Source: an uncultured Treponema sp.
GTDB lineage: Bacteria > Spirochaetota > Spirochaetia > Treponematales > Treponemataceae
NCBI GenBank assembly: GCA_937885235.1
Contig: CAKZZK010000219.1
Span: 1-32,251, forward strand
DNA: 32,251 nt
Direction of reading: 5' to 3'
How positions within the stretch are numbered: position 1 is the first letter of the stretch; each line of letters opens with the position of its first letter. A program made the translations under genes and the position numbers. The notes beneath the pieces were generated by a model. It saw nothing but the letters and a program-made list of their open reading frames with translations. It was not told where the DNA came from and did not search any database. Positions 7,859-15,403 of the stretch are shown piece after piece.

Positions 7859-8073
7859 AGGAATAGCGTTGCGGCAATGCGCTTGTTTCCATCGCAGAAC
7901 GAATGGTTTTTGGTGATAAAGTAAAGCAGGTTCGCGGCTTTTTCCTGCACACTTGGATAACCATCTACTCCGTCGAAGGTCTGATAGATTTTAGCCCATT
8001 TGCGGAACTCAATACCGCGCTTTGATTTAACGCGGTAGCCCACGGAACCGCTGGACAGAGCACGCTGATCAAG
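7859..8073 (-). pseudogene. RhuM-Fic protein remnant with a large internal deletion
   Basis: Minus-strand codons from about 8043 downwards give GYRVKSKRGIEFRKWA, the conserved core of RhuM-family virulence proteins, then without the usual long middle they run straight into KIYQTFDGVDGYPSVQEKA and AANLLYFITKNHSF-CDGNKRIAA, the Fic/Doc domain with its HxFxDGNKR active-site motif. In intact relatives well over a hundred residues separate these parts, so the join is an in-frame internal deletion. A few codons further upstream (to 8073) may belong to the preceding strand of the RhuM domain. The 3' end is lost at the MFS stop codon. The remnant probably makes no working toxin. Confidence 0.7.
7894..7939 (-). 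repeat. 46-bp Fic-motif repeat, copy 1
   Basis: This segment encodes the Fic active-site region on the minus strand and matches 11357-11402 at 44 of 46 positions; the only differences are two bases in the GCA/ACT triplet at 7926-7928. It is embedded in the RhuM-Fic remnant. Confidence 0.9.
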
Positions 8074-8093
8074 CTACAGGGCATCTTGCCTGA

Positions 8094-9014
8094 TTATTTC
8101 CTCCCCAGCTCCCCTATCGCGGAGACAACGCCTGCGAGGTTCTGGAAGTCGGCGGGGACGATGAGCTTGGTTGCCTGACCGTTTGCGGCTTTTTCGAGCG
8201 TCTCAAGGCTGCGGAACTTTATGACCGCTTCGTCTATGTTCACATCCTTTATCATCTTGAGGCCCTCTGCCGTTGCCTGCTGTACCTCGCGGATGGCTTG
8301 AGCCTCGCCTTCTGCCTTGCGCACCTTTGCCTCTTTTTCGGCTTCTGCCTGCAAAATCATAGCCTGCTTCTGCGCTTCCGCCTCGAGGATTTTCGCCTGC
8401 TTTTCTCCTTCGGCAACGAGTATCTGGGACTGCTTCTGCCCTTCGGCAATGAGGATCTTTTCGCGCCGCTCGCGTTCGGCACGCATCTGCTTTTCCATGG
8501 CGTTGCGGATTGCCTCAGGCGGCATGATGTTCTTCACCTCCACGCGGTTCACCTTGATGCCCCATGGGTCAGTCGCCTCGTCAAGGATGGCGCGCATCTT
8601 GGTGTTGATGACGTCGCGGCTCGTCAGCGTGGTGTCGAGGTCAAGCTCGCCGATGATGTTGCGCAAGGTGGTGGCACTCAGGTTCTCGATGGCGAGCATA
8701 GGCTTTTCCACCCCGTAGGTATAGAGCTTGGGATCGGTAATCTGCAGGTAGACCACGCTGTCTATTTTCATCGTCACGTTGTCCTTTGTGATTACCGGCT
8801 GAGGCGGAAAGTCCAGCACCTGCTCCTTGAGCGTCACTCGGTTCACAATGCGGTCTATGAACGGCACCTTGGCGTGAAGCCCTGCCTGCCACGTGGCGGA
8901 GTACGTGCCCAGCCGTTCCACAATGTAGGAATTGGACTGCGGGCAAATCCTGACGTTCGCTATAAAGAGGCACATCAGCACAATGGCGAGGGCGACGATA
9001 ACATAAATACCCAT
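8094..9014 (-). CDS. SPFH/band-7 (stomatin-like) membrane protein
   Basis: Protein of 306 residues with one N-terminal transmembrane helix (about 2-21), an SPFH domain (about 25-190, containing VPFIDRIVNRVTLKEQVLDF and the KVNRVEVKNIMPP segment), and a long charged Ala/Glu/Lys/Gln coiled coil (about 190-260) with repeated AEGEKQAKILEAEAQK-like heptads. It is the QmcA/stomatin type and should form large rings that organise membrane microdomains. The start at 9014 is chosen because AAAGGAGA lies 6 bases upstream, inside the last codons of the NfeD gene. The upstream in-frame ATG at 9044 lies inside NfeD and has no ribosome site. With NfeD it forms the classic conserved two-gene unit. Confidence 0.92.
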   Translation of the reverse strand: MGIYVIVALAIVLMCLFIANVRICPQSNSYIVERLGTYSATWQAGLHAKVPFIDRIVNRVTLKEQVLDFPPQPVITKDNVTMKIDSVVYLQITDPKLYTYGVEKPMLAIENLSATTLRNIIGELDLDTTLTSRDVINTKMRAILDEATDPWGIKVNRVEVKNIMPPEAIRNAMEKQMRAERERREKILIAEGQKQSQILVAEGEKQAKILEAEAQKQAMILQAEAEKEAKVRKAEGEAQAIREVQQATAEGLKMIKDVNIDEAVIKFRSLETLEKAANGQATKLIVPADFQNLAGVVSAIGELGRK

Positions 9015-9015
9015 A

Positions 9016-9498
9016 CTAAATCTCCTTTTCGCTTTTTTTGACAATAAGCGTGTTGCCTTCTATAGATTGTATCACACATTCTTCACCAGGCGCAAGGGCT
9101 GAATCATCGGCGCACCTCGCCGTCCACACGATGCCGCCAATCTTCACCGTCCCCTTTTCAAGCGCCGTGATTGCATCCTGCACCACGGTCTTCCTGCCGA
9201 TGAGGCTGTCGCTGTTCGTGGCTGTCTTTTTCAGGCGGAGCCGCTTCCGCACAATCGGGCGGGTAAAAATGAGGAGCAGGAGCGAAATGAGGGTAAAGAT
9301 GAGCAGCTGCCAGTGCCCGGGCAGGGGCAGCAGAGAGATGAATACCATCACAAATGCCGCGCAGGCAAACCATATCGTCGTGAGCGACATGGTTGTTGCT
9401 TCAATGAGGATGAACACAACCGTCAGCACAAGCCAGACCCACGGCATGTGGTTCCAGAGTGAAAAGAAGAAGTCTTGCATACAGAAAGTATAGTGCAT
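9016..9498 (-). CDS. NfeD-family membrane protein
   Basis: Short-form NfeD protein of 160 residues. Three to four hydrophobic helices span about residues 12-85, followed by a C-terminal OB-fold domain (about 95-155, GRKTVVQDAITALEKGTVKI to GNTLIVKKSE). It lacks the ClpP-like protease domain of long NfeD. It pairs with the SPFH protein, whose start lies one base after this stop. Two starts compete: ATG 9498 has a good SD (GGGAGGG at 9504-9510, 5 bases away), while ATG 9480 (MQDFFF) lies six bases after a TATACT box and would be leaderless. The former is reported, adding MHYTFC to the product. Confidence 0.85.
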   Translation of the reverse strand: MHYTFCMQDFFFSLWNHMPWVWLVLTVVFILIEATTMSLTTIWFACAAFVMVFISLLPLPGHWQLLIFTLISLLLLIFTRPIVRKRLRLKKTATNSDSLIGRKTVVQDAITALEKGTVKIGGIVWTARCADDSALAPGEECVIQSIEGNTLIVKKSEKEI

Positions 9499-9515
9499 AA
9501 TGTCCCTCCCGTCCA
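9487..9515 (-). promoter_or_regulatory. Possible internal/leaderless promoter of the NfeD-SPFH unit
   Basis: On the minus strand TGGACG (9510-9515), 17 bases and TATACT (9487-9492) precede the second ATG (9480) by six bases. It overlaps the SD and first codons of the longer start, so the two initiation modes exclude each other. The 142 bases between the NfeD start and the SWIM gene end hold no recognised gene. Confidence 0.4.
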
Positions 9516-9640
9516 CGGAAAATGCAGTGTACGTTAGGCAAAATAAGACCTGATTGCCGAGCTGAATGTGTATCTGTACGAGGAAGCGGCGTAGAGGTTC
9601 ATCGAGAAATTTCAGAGCCGTATGACTCCCTGCTGCACGC

Positions 9641-11248
9641 CTACATTGCTTTCCTGAGCACTTCCAGCATGGCGGATCTTCTTTTGTATGTAACAGTCCA
9701 CTCGGAGACAAGCTTTGTGATGAGTTTGCTGCCGCCTTTGATTTTTTTGAGCAGCATGAGGTCATCAACGCAGTGCATATATGCATTTCGTGAATTTGCC
9801 ATGCGCATATTGCCCTGCAAAATCTGCTCGCACCGGTCAAGCAGGCTCTGCGCATTGTCTTCCAAATCGCCGGCATATTTTACGATGTCCCCTACCGCCC
9901 GTAATTTGAGGACTTCTGGCAGCAGCCTGTCTGTAAGTTTCTCCGCCTGAAGCAGCTCGCACATTTCAAACGATAATGCCGAAGCAAATACCTTTTCCCT
10001 CTTCTGCTTCCAGTCTTCAGCATCATAAAATGGCCGAAGCTCGTTCAACAAATACAGCCGTGATGTCTTGTGCAAATTTTCCTCTACAAGCCACCAGAGC
10101 ATCTCAAGCTCTTTTTCCTTGTCTCCTTTCTGCGCATAAAGGTCCTTCAGTTCCTGCCTATATCCAAGCTGTTTCCAGCTGTCTTTGGCGGCAAAGGCAC
10201 AGCCGTGTTCAAGGATGCGGACGGCTTCCTCAATTTCTCCACGCTGGATGCAATGATTCTTATACCAGTCCAGTACGTTTGGTGTTTGGAGTCTTTTCTT
10301 GCAAAATGCCGCTATCTCTTCCCATGGAGTTCCCCGGCCAAGCAGGGCGTCAAGGTATGTGCACATCCAGAATGAAGGATTTCGCTCTGCCATCGATTTT
10401 ATGTATTCAAGCTTTCTTTCCGCAATAGCCCCCTCTTCAAAACATTCGTGGAACAGGTCGTAGACCGCCTCATACATTGGGGTAGAATTTGATTCAAGGT
10501 CGCCTTCAATATTTTCCACACACCAGTCAAAAAGGAATTCGGCGGACTCTTCGTCATTTGATTCAAGAATCTTCTTTATCTGGTCAGAACAGGCATTGGC
10601 CAGAACATACAGGTCGCCCTCCTCGTCATTGATTCCTGTGAATGCATCGAACACTTTGGTGACCAGCTCGCTTGCGGGCATAAACTGCTTCCTCTCAAGC
10701 AGAAACGGCAGATCTTTCGCAAAGATCCTATCAATTTCCTTGACATGTTCATAAAAATACCCTGTATCCAGCCAACCATAGTCCCGGGCACTTATCTGGG
10801 CAATTTTCTTTGCCCTGTTTACGTATGGTGTTATGTCTATCTTCTTTTCTTGAGGGGCAAGGGAATTCTTGAAGCGAAGGGCAAGCTCTTCATCATCTTT
10901 CAGGACTTCAAGCAGGAATTTTTTTACAGCCTTTGCATCTGCGGATGCAACCAGCTTTTCCAAACTGATTTCCGCCTTCTTATTCTGCGGTTCTTTTACT
11001 GACTGCAGGGCATACAGCACGGCGACCATGTGCTTGCAGTCATCATCATAGGGGCAGTCGCATTGCATGGCCGTTATCTTCCTGTTATTCCACTTTATTC
11101 TGACATGGTAGAGGTGCGTACCCCATACGTCTGCATCCGCCTCTCTTTGTTTTACGGAAAGATGTTCAACGCAGCCTGAGTCGAAGTAATCCTTTCCTTT
11201 TTTCAGAATTATCTCATCAAACAAGCCTTTCCAGCCGTCAAATTCCAT
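9641..11248 (-). CDS. SWIM zinc-finger domain protein
   Basis: Protein of 535 residues. Near residue 70 the SWIM zinc-binding motif CDCPYDDDCKHMVAVLYAL (CxC...CxH) is intact. Most of the remainder is helical with repeated charged and Leu-rich segments like tetratricopeptide-type arrays (about 200-520), as in many large bacterial SWIM proteins of unknown role. The first residues MEFDGWKGLFDEIILKKGK are the usual family N-terminus, so the start is ATG 11248. A longer frame upstream adds 21 unrelated residues. GGAGG sits only one base before this ATG, too close to act as an SD, whereas a -10 box lies six bases away, favouring a leaderless mRNA. Function is likely nucleic-acid or protein binding, without direct evidence. 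Confidence 0.82.
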   Translation of the reverse strand: MEFDGWKGLFDEIILKKGKDYFDSGCVEHLSVKQREADADVWGTHLYHVRIKWNNRKITAMQCDCPYDDDCKHMVAVLYALQSVKEPQNKKAEISLEKLVASADAKAVKKFLLEVLKDDEELALRFKNSLAPQEKKIDITPYVNRAKKIAQISARDYGWLDTGYFYEHVKEIDRIFAKDLPFLLERKQFMPASELVTKVFDAFTGINDEEGDLYVLANACSDQIKKILESNDEESAEFLFDWCVENIEGDLESNSTPMYEAVYDLFHECFEEGAIAERKLEYIKSMAERNPSFWMCTYLDALLGRGTPWEEIAAFCKKRLQTPNVLDWYKNHCIQRGEIEEAVRILEHGCAFAAKDSWKQLGYRQELKDLYAQKGDKEKELEMLWWLVEENLHKTSRLYLLNELRPFYDAEDWKQKREKVFASALSFEMCELLQAEKLTDRLLPEVLKLRAVGDIVKYAGDLEDNAQSLLDRCEQILQGNMRMANSRNAYMHCVDDLMLLKKIKGGSKLITKLVSEWTVTYKRRSAMLEVLRKAM

Positions 11249-11254
11249 GCCTCC

Positions 11255-11283
11255 ACCATAGCATATATCCAGATTTTCTTCAA
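11255..11283 (-). promoter_or_regulatory. Extended -10 promoter of the SWIM gene, predicted leaderless
   Basis: TTGAAG (complement of 11278-11283), 17 bases, and TGC-TATGGT (complement of 11255-11260) stand six bases before ATG 11248. The spacing to the start codon matches the other leaderless-type promoters in the window. Confidence 0.6.
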
Positions 11284-11347
11284 TGATTTTGCCTGAACAA
11301 GCGAGGTGCAAAGCTCATCTTACCGCAATTCCAGACTCGCCGAGTCG

Positions 11348-11405
11348 CGACCCCATGCAGAACGAATGGTTTTTGGTGATAAAGTAAAACTGGTTCGCGG
11401 CTAAT
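11348..11405 (-). pseudogene. Isolated Fic-motif fragment
   Basis: The minus strand reads AANQFYFITKNHSFCMG, the same Fic segment as in the remnant near 7.9 kb (AANLLYFITKNHSFCDG), but it breaks immediately after the HSFC part, before the essential GNKR. It contains the second copy of the 46-bp repeat. The rest of the gene is absent. It can be only a scar of a lost Fic-type toxin gene. Confidence 0.65.
11357..11402 (-). repeat. 46-bp Fic-motif repeat, copy 2
   Basis: Matches 7894-7939 at 44 of 46 positions in the same orientation, 3.46 kb apart. Similarity stops sharply at both ends, so the duplication is limited to the Fic active-site segment. Confidence 0.9.
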
Positions 11406-11417
11406 ATATTCTTTCTG

Positions 11418-11636
11418 GTGAATACTATTGGTAAAGTGTCGAAAGCCGATTTTTTGCAGCTTGCGGAAGCCATTGATATAAAAGCTTCAGTGATAGACGC
11501 TTTATTTGAAAAGTTTGGGCGCAAGATAGACAGCGCTTTTGCAGATTTGCGGGCAGATGAAAATGATGGCGTAAAACAGCGGCTTGCATTAGTATCTCGA
11601 CATTCTGCCGAAATATCGTTACCATACATTCCATGA
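11418..11636 (+). pseudogene. Possible C-terminal tail of a HipA-like kinase gene
   Basis: A frame of 72 codons opens abruptly next to the Fic fragment, with a GTG at 11418 but no ribosome site or promoter. It reads KVSKADFLQLAEAIDIKASV, then IDALFEKF and a Lys/Arg-rich end with LALVSRHSAEI. The pattern SK-DF--xAE--xI----I---FE resembles the last helices of HipA-family toxins, where the kinase core precedes it. No core is present here, so this is read as a truncated remnant, with low certainty about the family. Its stop overlaps the start of the fructosamine kinase gene by 4 bases. The region 11249-11632 otherwise holds only the Fic fragment. Confidence 0.35.
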
Positions 11637-12574
11637 ACGTCACTCCACCCCCGCATTACTCCTCGCTTGCAAGCGCACTCGCCGCGCTGTATGGGCGCTC
11701 TGTTGCCGTTGCGCGCTCGGAGCGCGTTTCCGGCGGGGATATCAACCGGGCGTATGCGCTTACGCTGACTGATGGCAGGCGTATTTTTATGAAGGCGAAT
11801 GCTAAGCAAAACGCCGCATTTTTTACCGCCGAAGCTGCGGGGCTTTCTGCCATTGCCGCGACAGGCGCAGTCGGAACGCCGGAAGTGCTGTGCACGGGGA
11901 CCGACGACGGCGAGGGCGGGGGATGCAGTTTTCTTCTATTAAATTATATCGCGAGCGTTAAGCGGCGTGCTGACTATTGGGAAGTTTTCGCAAGGGAACT
12001 TGCTGCCATGCACAATGCGGACACCGCGGCATTTGTCAGCATGCAAACGGGGGAAGCCTCCCCGCTCCGTTTCGGCTTTTTTCAGGACAATTTCATTGGC
12101 GCGCGTCCTCAATGCAACGCTCCCGCTGCAAGCTGGATTTCCTTCTTCCGCGAAAACCGCCTTGTCCCGCAGTTTAAAGCCGCGGATTCGTACTTTTCTG
12201 CGTCAGACCGCGCGCTCAATACAAAGCTGCTGGACCACTTGGAGGACTTTCTTGTTGAGCCGGAGAAGCCCAGCCTGCTTCACGGTGACCTGTGGGGCGG
12301 AAACGTCCTCTGCAATGAGGAAGGCAAAGCCATTTTGATTGACCCTGCGGTATATGTGGGTCATGCCGAGGCTGACCTTGCCATGACGGAGCTCTTCGGA
12401 GGCTTCCCGCGCGCTTTTTACACCGCTTACCGCGAGGCGCGTCCCCTGCAGGCTGGCTATGAAAGGCGCCGCGACCTGTACAACCTGTACCAGCTTTTGA
12501 ACCACCTCAATCTGTTCGGCCCGCAGTATCTTGGCGCGGTAAACAGCGTCGTCGCAGAATATGTGGGAAGATAA
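11633..12574 (+). CDS. Fructosamine kinase family protein (ketosamine-3-kinase)
   Basis: Aminoglycoside-phosphotransferase-fold kinase of 313 residues that phosphorylates sugars bound to amines, triggering loss of the glycation adduct (deglycation). Visible family features are SGGDINRAY near residue 33, FGFFQDNFIGARPQCN near 147 (specific for fructosamine kinases), catalytic HGDLWGGNVL with Asp219, and the Mg-binding Asp237 in IDPAVYVGH. Length is usual for the family. No SD is present before the ATG; a weak TCGACA-18-TACCAT element 7 bases upstream may make it leaderless. The stop overlaps the MGMT gene by 14 bases, so it heads a damage-repair operon: protein deglycation with DNA-base repair. 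Confidence 0.88.
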   Translation: MNVTPPPHYSSLASALAALYGRSVAVARSERVSGGDINRAYALTLTDGRRIFMKANAKQNAAFFTAEAAGLSAIAATGAVGTPEVLCTGTDDGEGGGCSFLLLNYIASVKRRADYWEVFARELAAMHNADTAAFVSMQTGEASPLRFGFFQDNFIGARPQCNAPAASWISFFRENRLVPQFKAADSYFSASDRALNTKLLDHLEDFLVEPEKPSLLHGDLWGGNVLCNEEGKAILIDPAVYVGHAEADLAMTELFGGFPRAFYTAYREARPLQAGYERRRDLYNLYQLLNHLNLFGPQYLGAVNSVVAEYVGR

Positions 12575-12953
12575 AAAGAGCCCTGCTTCTTCCCTCGCGG
12601 AAAGAATCTACGCCGCCGTCCGCCTTATTCCCCGTGGAAAAGTCGCGTCCTACTCGCAGATTGCCGCGCTCATGGGGAACTGCAATTTGCGCCGCCATGT
12701 GGGAAATGCCCTGCACAAAAATCCAAGCAATTCGCTTACTCCCTGTCACCGTGTCGTGAACGCAAAGGGTGTTTGCTCCGGTTCCTTTGCCTTTGGCGGG
12801 GGCGACGTTCAGCGGCAGAAGCTTGAGGCGGAAGGCGTTCTGTTTACGGGCGGCCATGTGGATATGCATGTCTGCTGCATCAACGAGGATGATTTTGAAG
12901 CGATGCGGGCAAGCCTCATTGCGGAATGGGGAGAGCGGGAATATGAAGCGTAA
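12561..12953 (+). CDS. MGMT-family methylated-DNA repair protein (single-domain)
   Basis: Protein of 130 residues made only of the MGMT C-terminal DNA-binding domain. The active-site Cys62 is present in LTPCHRVV, so it is a methyltransferase-type protein, not an ATL with Trp in that place. The helix-turn-helix with the arginine finger (LRRHVGNALHKNP) and the RGKVASYSQIA motif are also seen. It should remove O6-alkyl groups from guanine. The N-terminal Ada-like domain of full-length Ogt is absent and a 25-residue acidic tail is added. It overlaps the kinase by 14 bases and the glycosylase by 11 bases, strong evidence for one transcript. Confidence 0.87.
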   Translation: MWEDKKSPASSLAERIYAAVRLIPRGKVASYSQIAALMGNCNLRRHVGNALHKNPSNSLTPCHRVVNAKGVCSGSFAFGGGDVQRQKLEAEGVLFTGGHVDMHVCCINEDDFEAMRASLIAEWGEREYEA

Positions 12954-13491
12954 TGCCGCGGAACCGGCAAGCGTCAGGCACGAGATTCCGCCGGTCTGGA
13001 ACAGCGAAAGCCGCATCTTGCTGCTCGGCACCATGCCCTCGCCAAAGAGCCGCGAGGCGGGATTTTTCTATATGCACCCGCAGAACAGTTTTTGGCGCGT
13101 TCTGCCCGCCGTGTTTGGGGAAGCGCTCGTCTACCCGAACAAGTCCTCTGAGCGAGAGGCAGCCATTGCTGAACGCCGTTCCTTTCTCTTGCGCCACGGC
13201 ATTGCGCTTTGGGATGTGCTTTCAAGCTGCGACATTTCCGGAGCGGCGGACGCAAGCATACGGAATGCGGTTCCAAACGATTTCCACGAGATTTTTGAAC
13301 ACGCGCAAATCCACCGCGTATTCTGCACGGGGAAAAGCGCTTTTACGCTGTGGCAGAAACACTGCGCGGCTGAGTATGAAGGGCGCTACAAGCTGACATG
13401 CGAGTGCCTGCCGAGCACAAGCCCAGCCAATGCCTCGTGGATGGAGGTAAGATTGCTTAAAGAATATATGCGGATTACGGGAGCTTCTTGA
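12943..13491 (+). CDS. DNA-deoxyinosine glycosylase (uracil-DNA-glycosylase superfamily)
   Basis: Protein of 182 residues of the hypoxanthine-DNA glycosylase family. The motifs LLLGTMPSPKSREAGFFYMH and PQNSFWRVL near the N-terminus and STSPANA near the C-terminus are characteristic; it should excise deaminated adenine (hypoxanthine) from DNA. The start at 12943 is inside the MGMT gene, with GGGAGAG upstream at suitable distance; earlier in-frame codons belong to a frame shadow. It completes a three-gene unit in which glycation, alkylation and deamination damage are handled together. The 3' end overlaps the convergent ABC exporter by 17 bases. Confidence 0.9.
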   Translation: MKRNAAEPASVRHEIPPVWNSESRILLLGTMPSPKSREAGFFYMHPQNSFWRVLPAVFGEALVYPNKSSEREAAIAERRSFLLRHGIALWDVLSSCDISGAADASIRNAVPNDFHEIFEHAQIHRVFCTGKSAFTLWQKHCAAEYEGRYKLTCECLPSTSPANASWMEVRLLKEYMRITGAS

Positions 13492-15283
13492 ACTGGGTCT
13501 CATACAGCTCCGTGTAGGTGCCCCCTACAGCTACGAGTTCTGCATGCGTACCGCGCTCTGCTATCCTGCCATCCTTTATCACGAGGATTTCATCTGCGGC
13601 AAGGATGGTGGAAAGGCGGTGCGCAATCAGTATGCTCGTCCTGCTCTTTATGAGCGGCTCTATGGCTTCCTGGATTTTGCTCTCGCTGATTGAGTCGAGG
13701 GCGCTCGTCGCTTCGTCAAATATGAGGAGCGCGGGGTCTTTGAGGAGCACGCGGGCAATGGAGATGCGCTGTTTTTCACCGCCGGAAAGCTTTAGCCCTC
13801 GGTTCCCCACAACGGTGTCCAGCCCTGCGTCCTGTGTGCTGATGAAATTCCAGATGTTCGCCGTCTTGCATGCCTCGATGAGTTCTGCCTCTGTTGCGTC
13901 GGGCTTTGCGTAGAGCAGGTTGTCGCGCACGGTGCCATTAAAAAGATAGGTCTCCTGGCTTACAATCCCGATGTTCCCCCGCAGAAAGGCAAGGTCGAGT
14001 TTGCGCACGTCAACGCCGTCAAAGAGGACTTCTCCGCCGCTTACATCGTAGAGGCGCGGAATAAGATTGATGAGCGTGCTCTTCCCGCTCCCGCTCGGAC
14101 CGACGATGGCGAGACATTTTCCGTTCGGCAGGGAAAAAGACACATCCTTCAAAATCTGCCGTTCAGGATTATAAGAGAAGGAGACGTTGTTGAACGTCAC
14201 CTCGCCCCTGCTTTCTGAGGGAACGAGTGCGTCCGGCGCGTTTTTAATCTCCACGTCCATATCGAAGTAGGCGAAGATGCGGCTGAACAGCGCCATGGAG
14301 CGGATCCAGTTTACCTGCACGTTCAGGAGCTGGTTCACCGGCATATAGATTTTGGAGAGCAGGGCGACAAACACGGTGATGTCTCCCACGGTGATGGTGC
14401 TGTCCTCCTGCATCATCAGGATGCCGCCCACGAGGTAGAGCAGCATGGGACCTATGCTTGAAAAGGTTGTCATCGCCATGAAGAACCAGCGGCCCGCCAT
14501 ATTTTCCTTTATGTGCAGCTTTATCATGCTGTGGTTCACGCCTTTATAGCGCTCGTATTCGCGCTCTTCGGTGCAGAAGAGCTTTACGAGCAGCTGGCCG
14601 CTCACCGAAAGCGTTTCGTTCAGTATGCCGTTCATCTCGTCGGTGCATGCCTGTGCTTCCCTCGTCAGGTCAAAGCGGCGTTTGCCCGTGAGCCGCGACG
14701 GAATGACGAAAAGCGGCACAATTGCAATGCCGAGCAGGGCAAGCTGCCAGTTCTTCTGGAACATAGTGGCCAGGGCGATGATGAGCGTGATTGAGTTGGA
14801 AAGTATGCTTGAAAGCGTGTCCGTGCCAATGCTCTGCACGCCAGAGATGTCGCTTGTCATGCGCGTGATGATGTCTCCCTGATTGTTCGTGGTGAAAAAG
14901 CTCTGCGGCATCTGCTGCAGGTGGCGGTACATCTTGTTGCGCATATCAAAGATGATGTGCTGGGAAATCCACGTGTTGAGCCAGTTCTGGAATACGGAGA
15001 CAAGGTTTGCCCCAAGCGTGACGGCAAGGCATGCCGCGATGAGCGTGATGAGCGCCTTGAAGTTTTTCCCTATAAGCCCTTCATCGATTATCCGCCCCGT
15101 GAGCACGGAGGGCATCAGGGTAAACAGCGATGATATAAAAATCGCGGCAAACACGAGCAGCGTCTGCTTCCAGTAGGGCAGGATATACGCAAATATCCGC
15201 CGCAAAAGCGAAAACGTAACGCGCGGGCGGTTTGCTTTTTCCTCTTCAGTCAGGAAGCTCCGTGAAACTCTTGATGGCGGCAT
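13475..15283 (-). CDS. ABC exporter half-transporter (MsbA/LmrA-type)
   Basis: Fused membrane and ATPase protein of 602 residues. Six transmembrane helices occupy about residues 30-330. The ATPase domain (about 350-600) has Walker A GPSGSGKST, signature LSGGEKQR, Walker B LLIFDEATSALD and switch His in AHRLST, all complete. It should work as a homodimer exporting lipids or drugs. The substrate is unknown, and no partner half-transporter gene is adjacent. GAGG is 5 bases before the ATG and the promoter is 47 bases upstream, so this gene is leadered. It is monocistronic and overlaps the convergent glycosylase gene by 17 bases. Confidence 0.93.
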   Translation of the reverse strand: MPPSRVSRSFLTEEEKANRPRVTFSLLRRIFAYILPYWKQTLLVFAAIFISSLFTLMPSVLTGRIIDEGLIGKNFKALITLIAACLAVTLGANLVSVFQNWLNTWISQHIIFDMRNKMYRHLQQMPQSFFTTNNQGDIITRMTSDISGVQSIGTDTLSSILSNSITLIIALATMFQKNWQLALLGIAIVPLFVIPSRLTGKRRFDLTREAQACTDEMNGILNETLSVSGQLLVKLFCTEEREYERYKGVNHSMIKLHIKENMAGRWFFMAMTTFSSIGPMLLYLVGGILMMQEDSTITVGDITVFVALLSKIYMPVNQLLNVQVNWIRSMALFSRIFAYFDMDVEIKNAPDALVPSESRGEVTFNNVSFSYNPERQILKDVSFSLPNGKCLAIVGPSGSGKSTLINLIPRLYDVSGGEVLFDGVDVRKLDLAFLRGNIGIVSQETYLFNGTVRDNLLYAKPDATEAELIEACKTANIWNFISTQDAGLDTVVGNRGLKLSGGEKQRISIARVLLKDPALLIFDEATSALDSISESKIQEAIEPLIKSRTSILIAHRLSTILAADEILVIKDGRIAERGTHAELVAVGGTYTELYETQFKKLP

Positions 15284-15329
15284 AAATTCCTCTCTATATA
15301 TAATGTGATGGCGCTATGGCACAGCTGTA

Positions 15330-15358
15330 AACATACAAGATGATACGGTGCCTGTCAA
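15330..15358 (-). promoter_or_regulatory. Sigma-70 promoter of the ABC exporter
   Basis: Perfect TTGACA (complement of 15353-15358), 17 bases and TATGTT (complement of 15330-15335). Transcription would start near 15323, giving a leader of about 40 bases with an SD. It contrasts with the leaderless genes nearby. Confidence 0.6.
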
Positions 15359-15403
15359 GGAAAATTCCTGCTAAAGCACTGCCCCGGCCACACAGATATA
15401 GTC

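Noticed and set aside
9541..9640. Remnant gene reading LIAELNVYLYEEAA before the SWIM gene end
   Set aside because: The segment is only 14 codons before a stop and could not be assigned to any family.
11315..11809. 164-codon minus-strand frame between the SWIM and fructosamine kinase genes
   Set aside because: It is a mixture of kinase-gene shadow and the Fic fragment, with no start signals.
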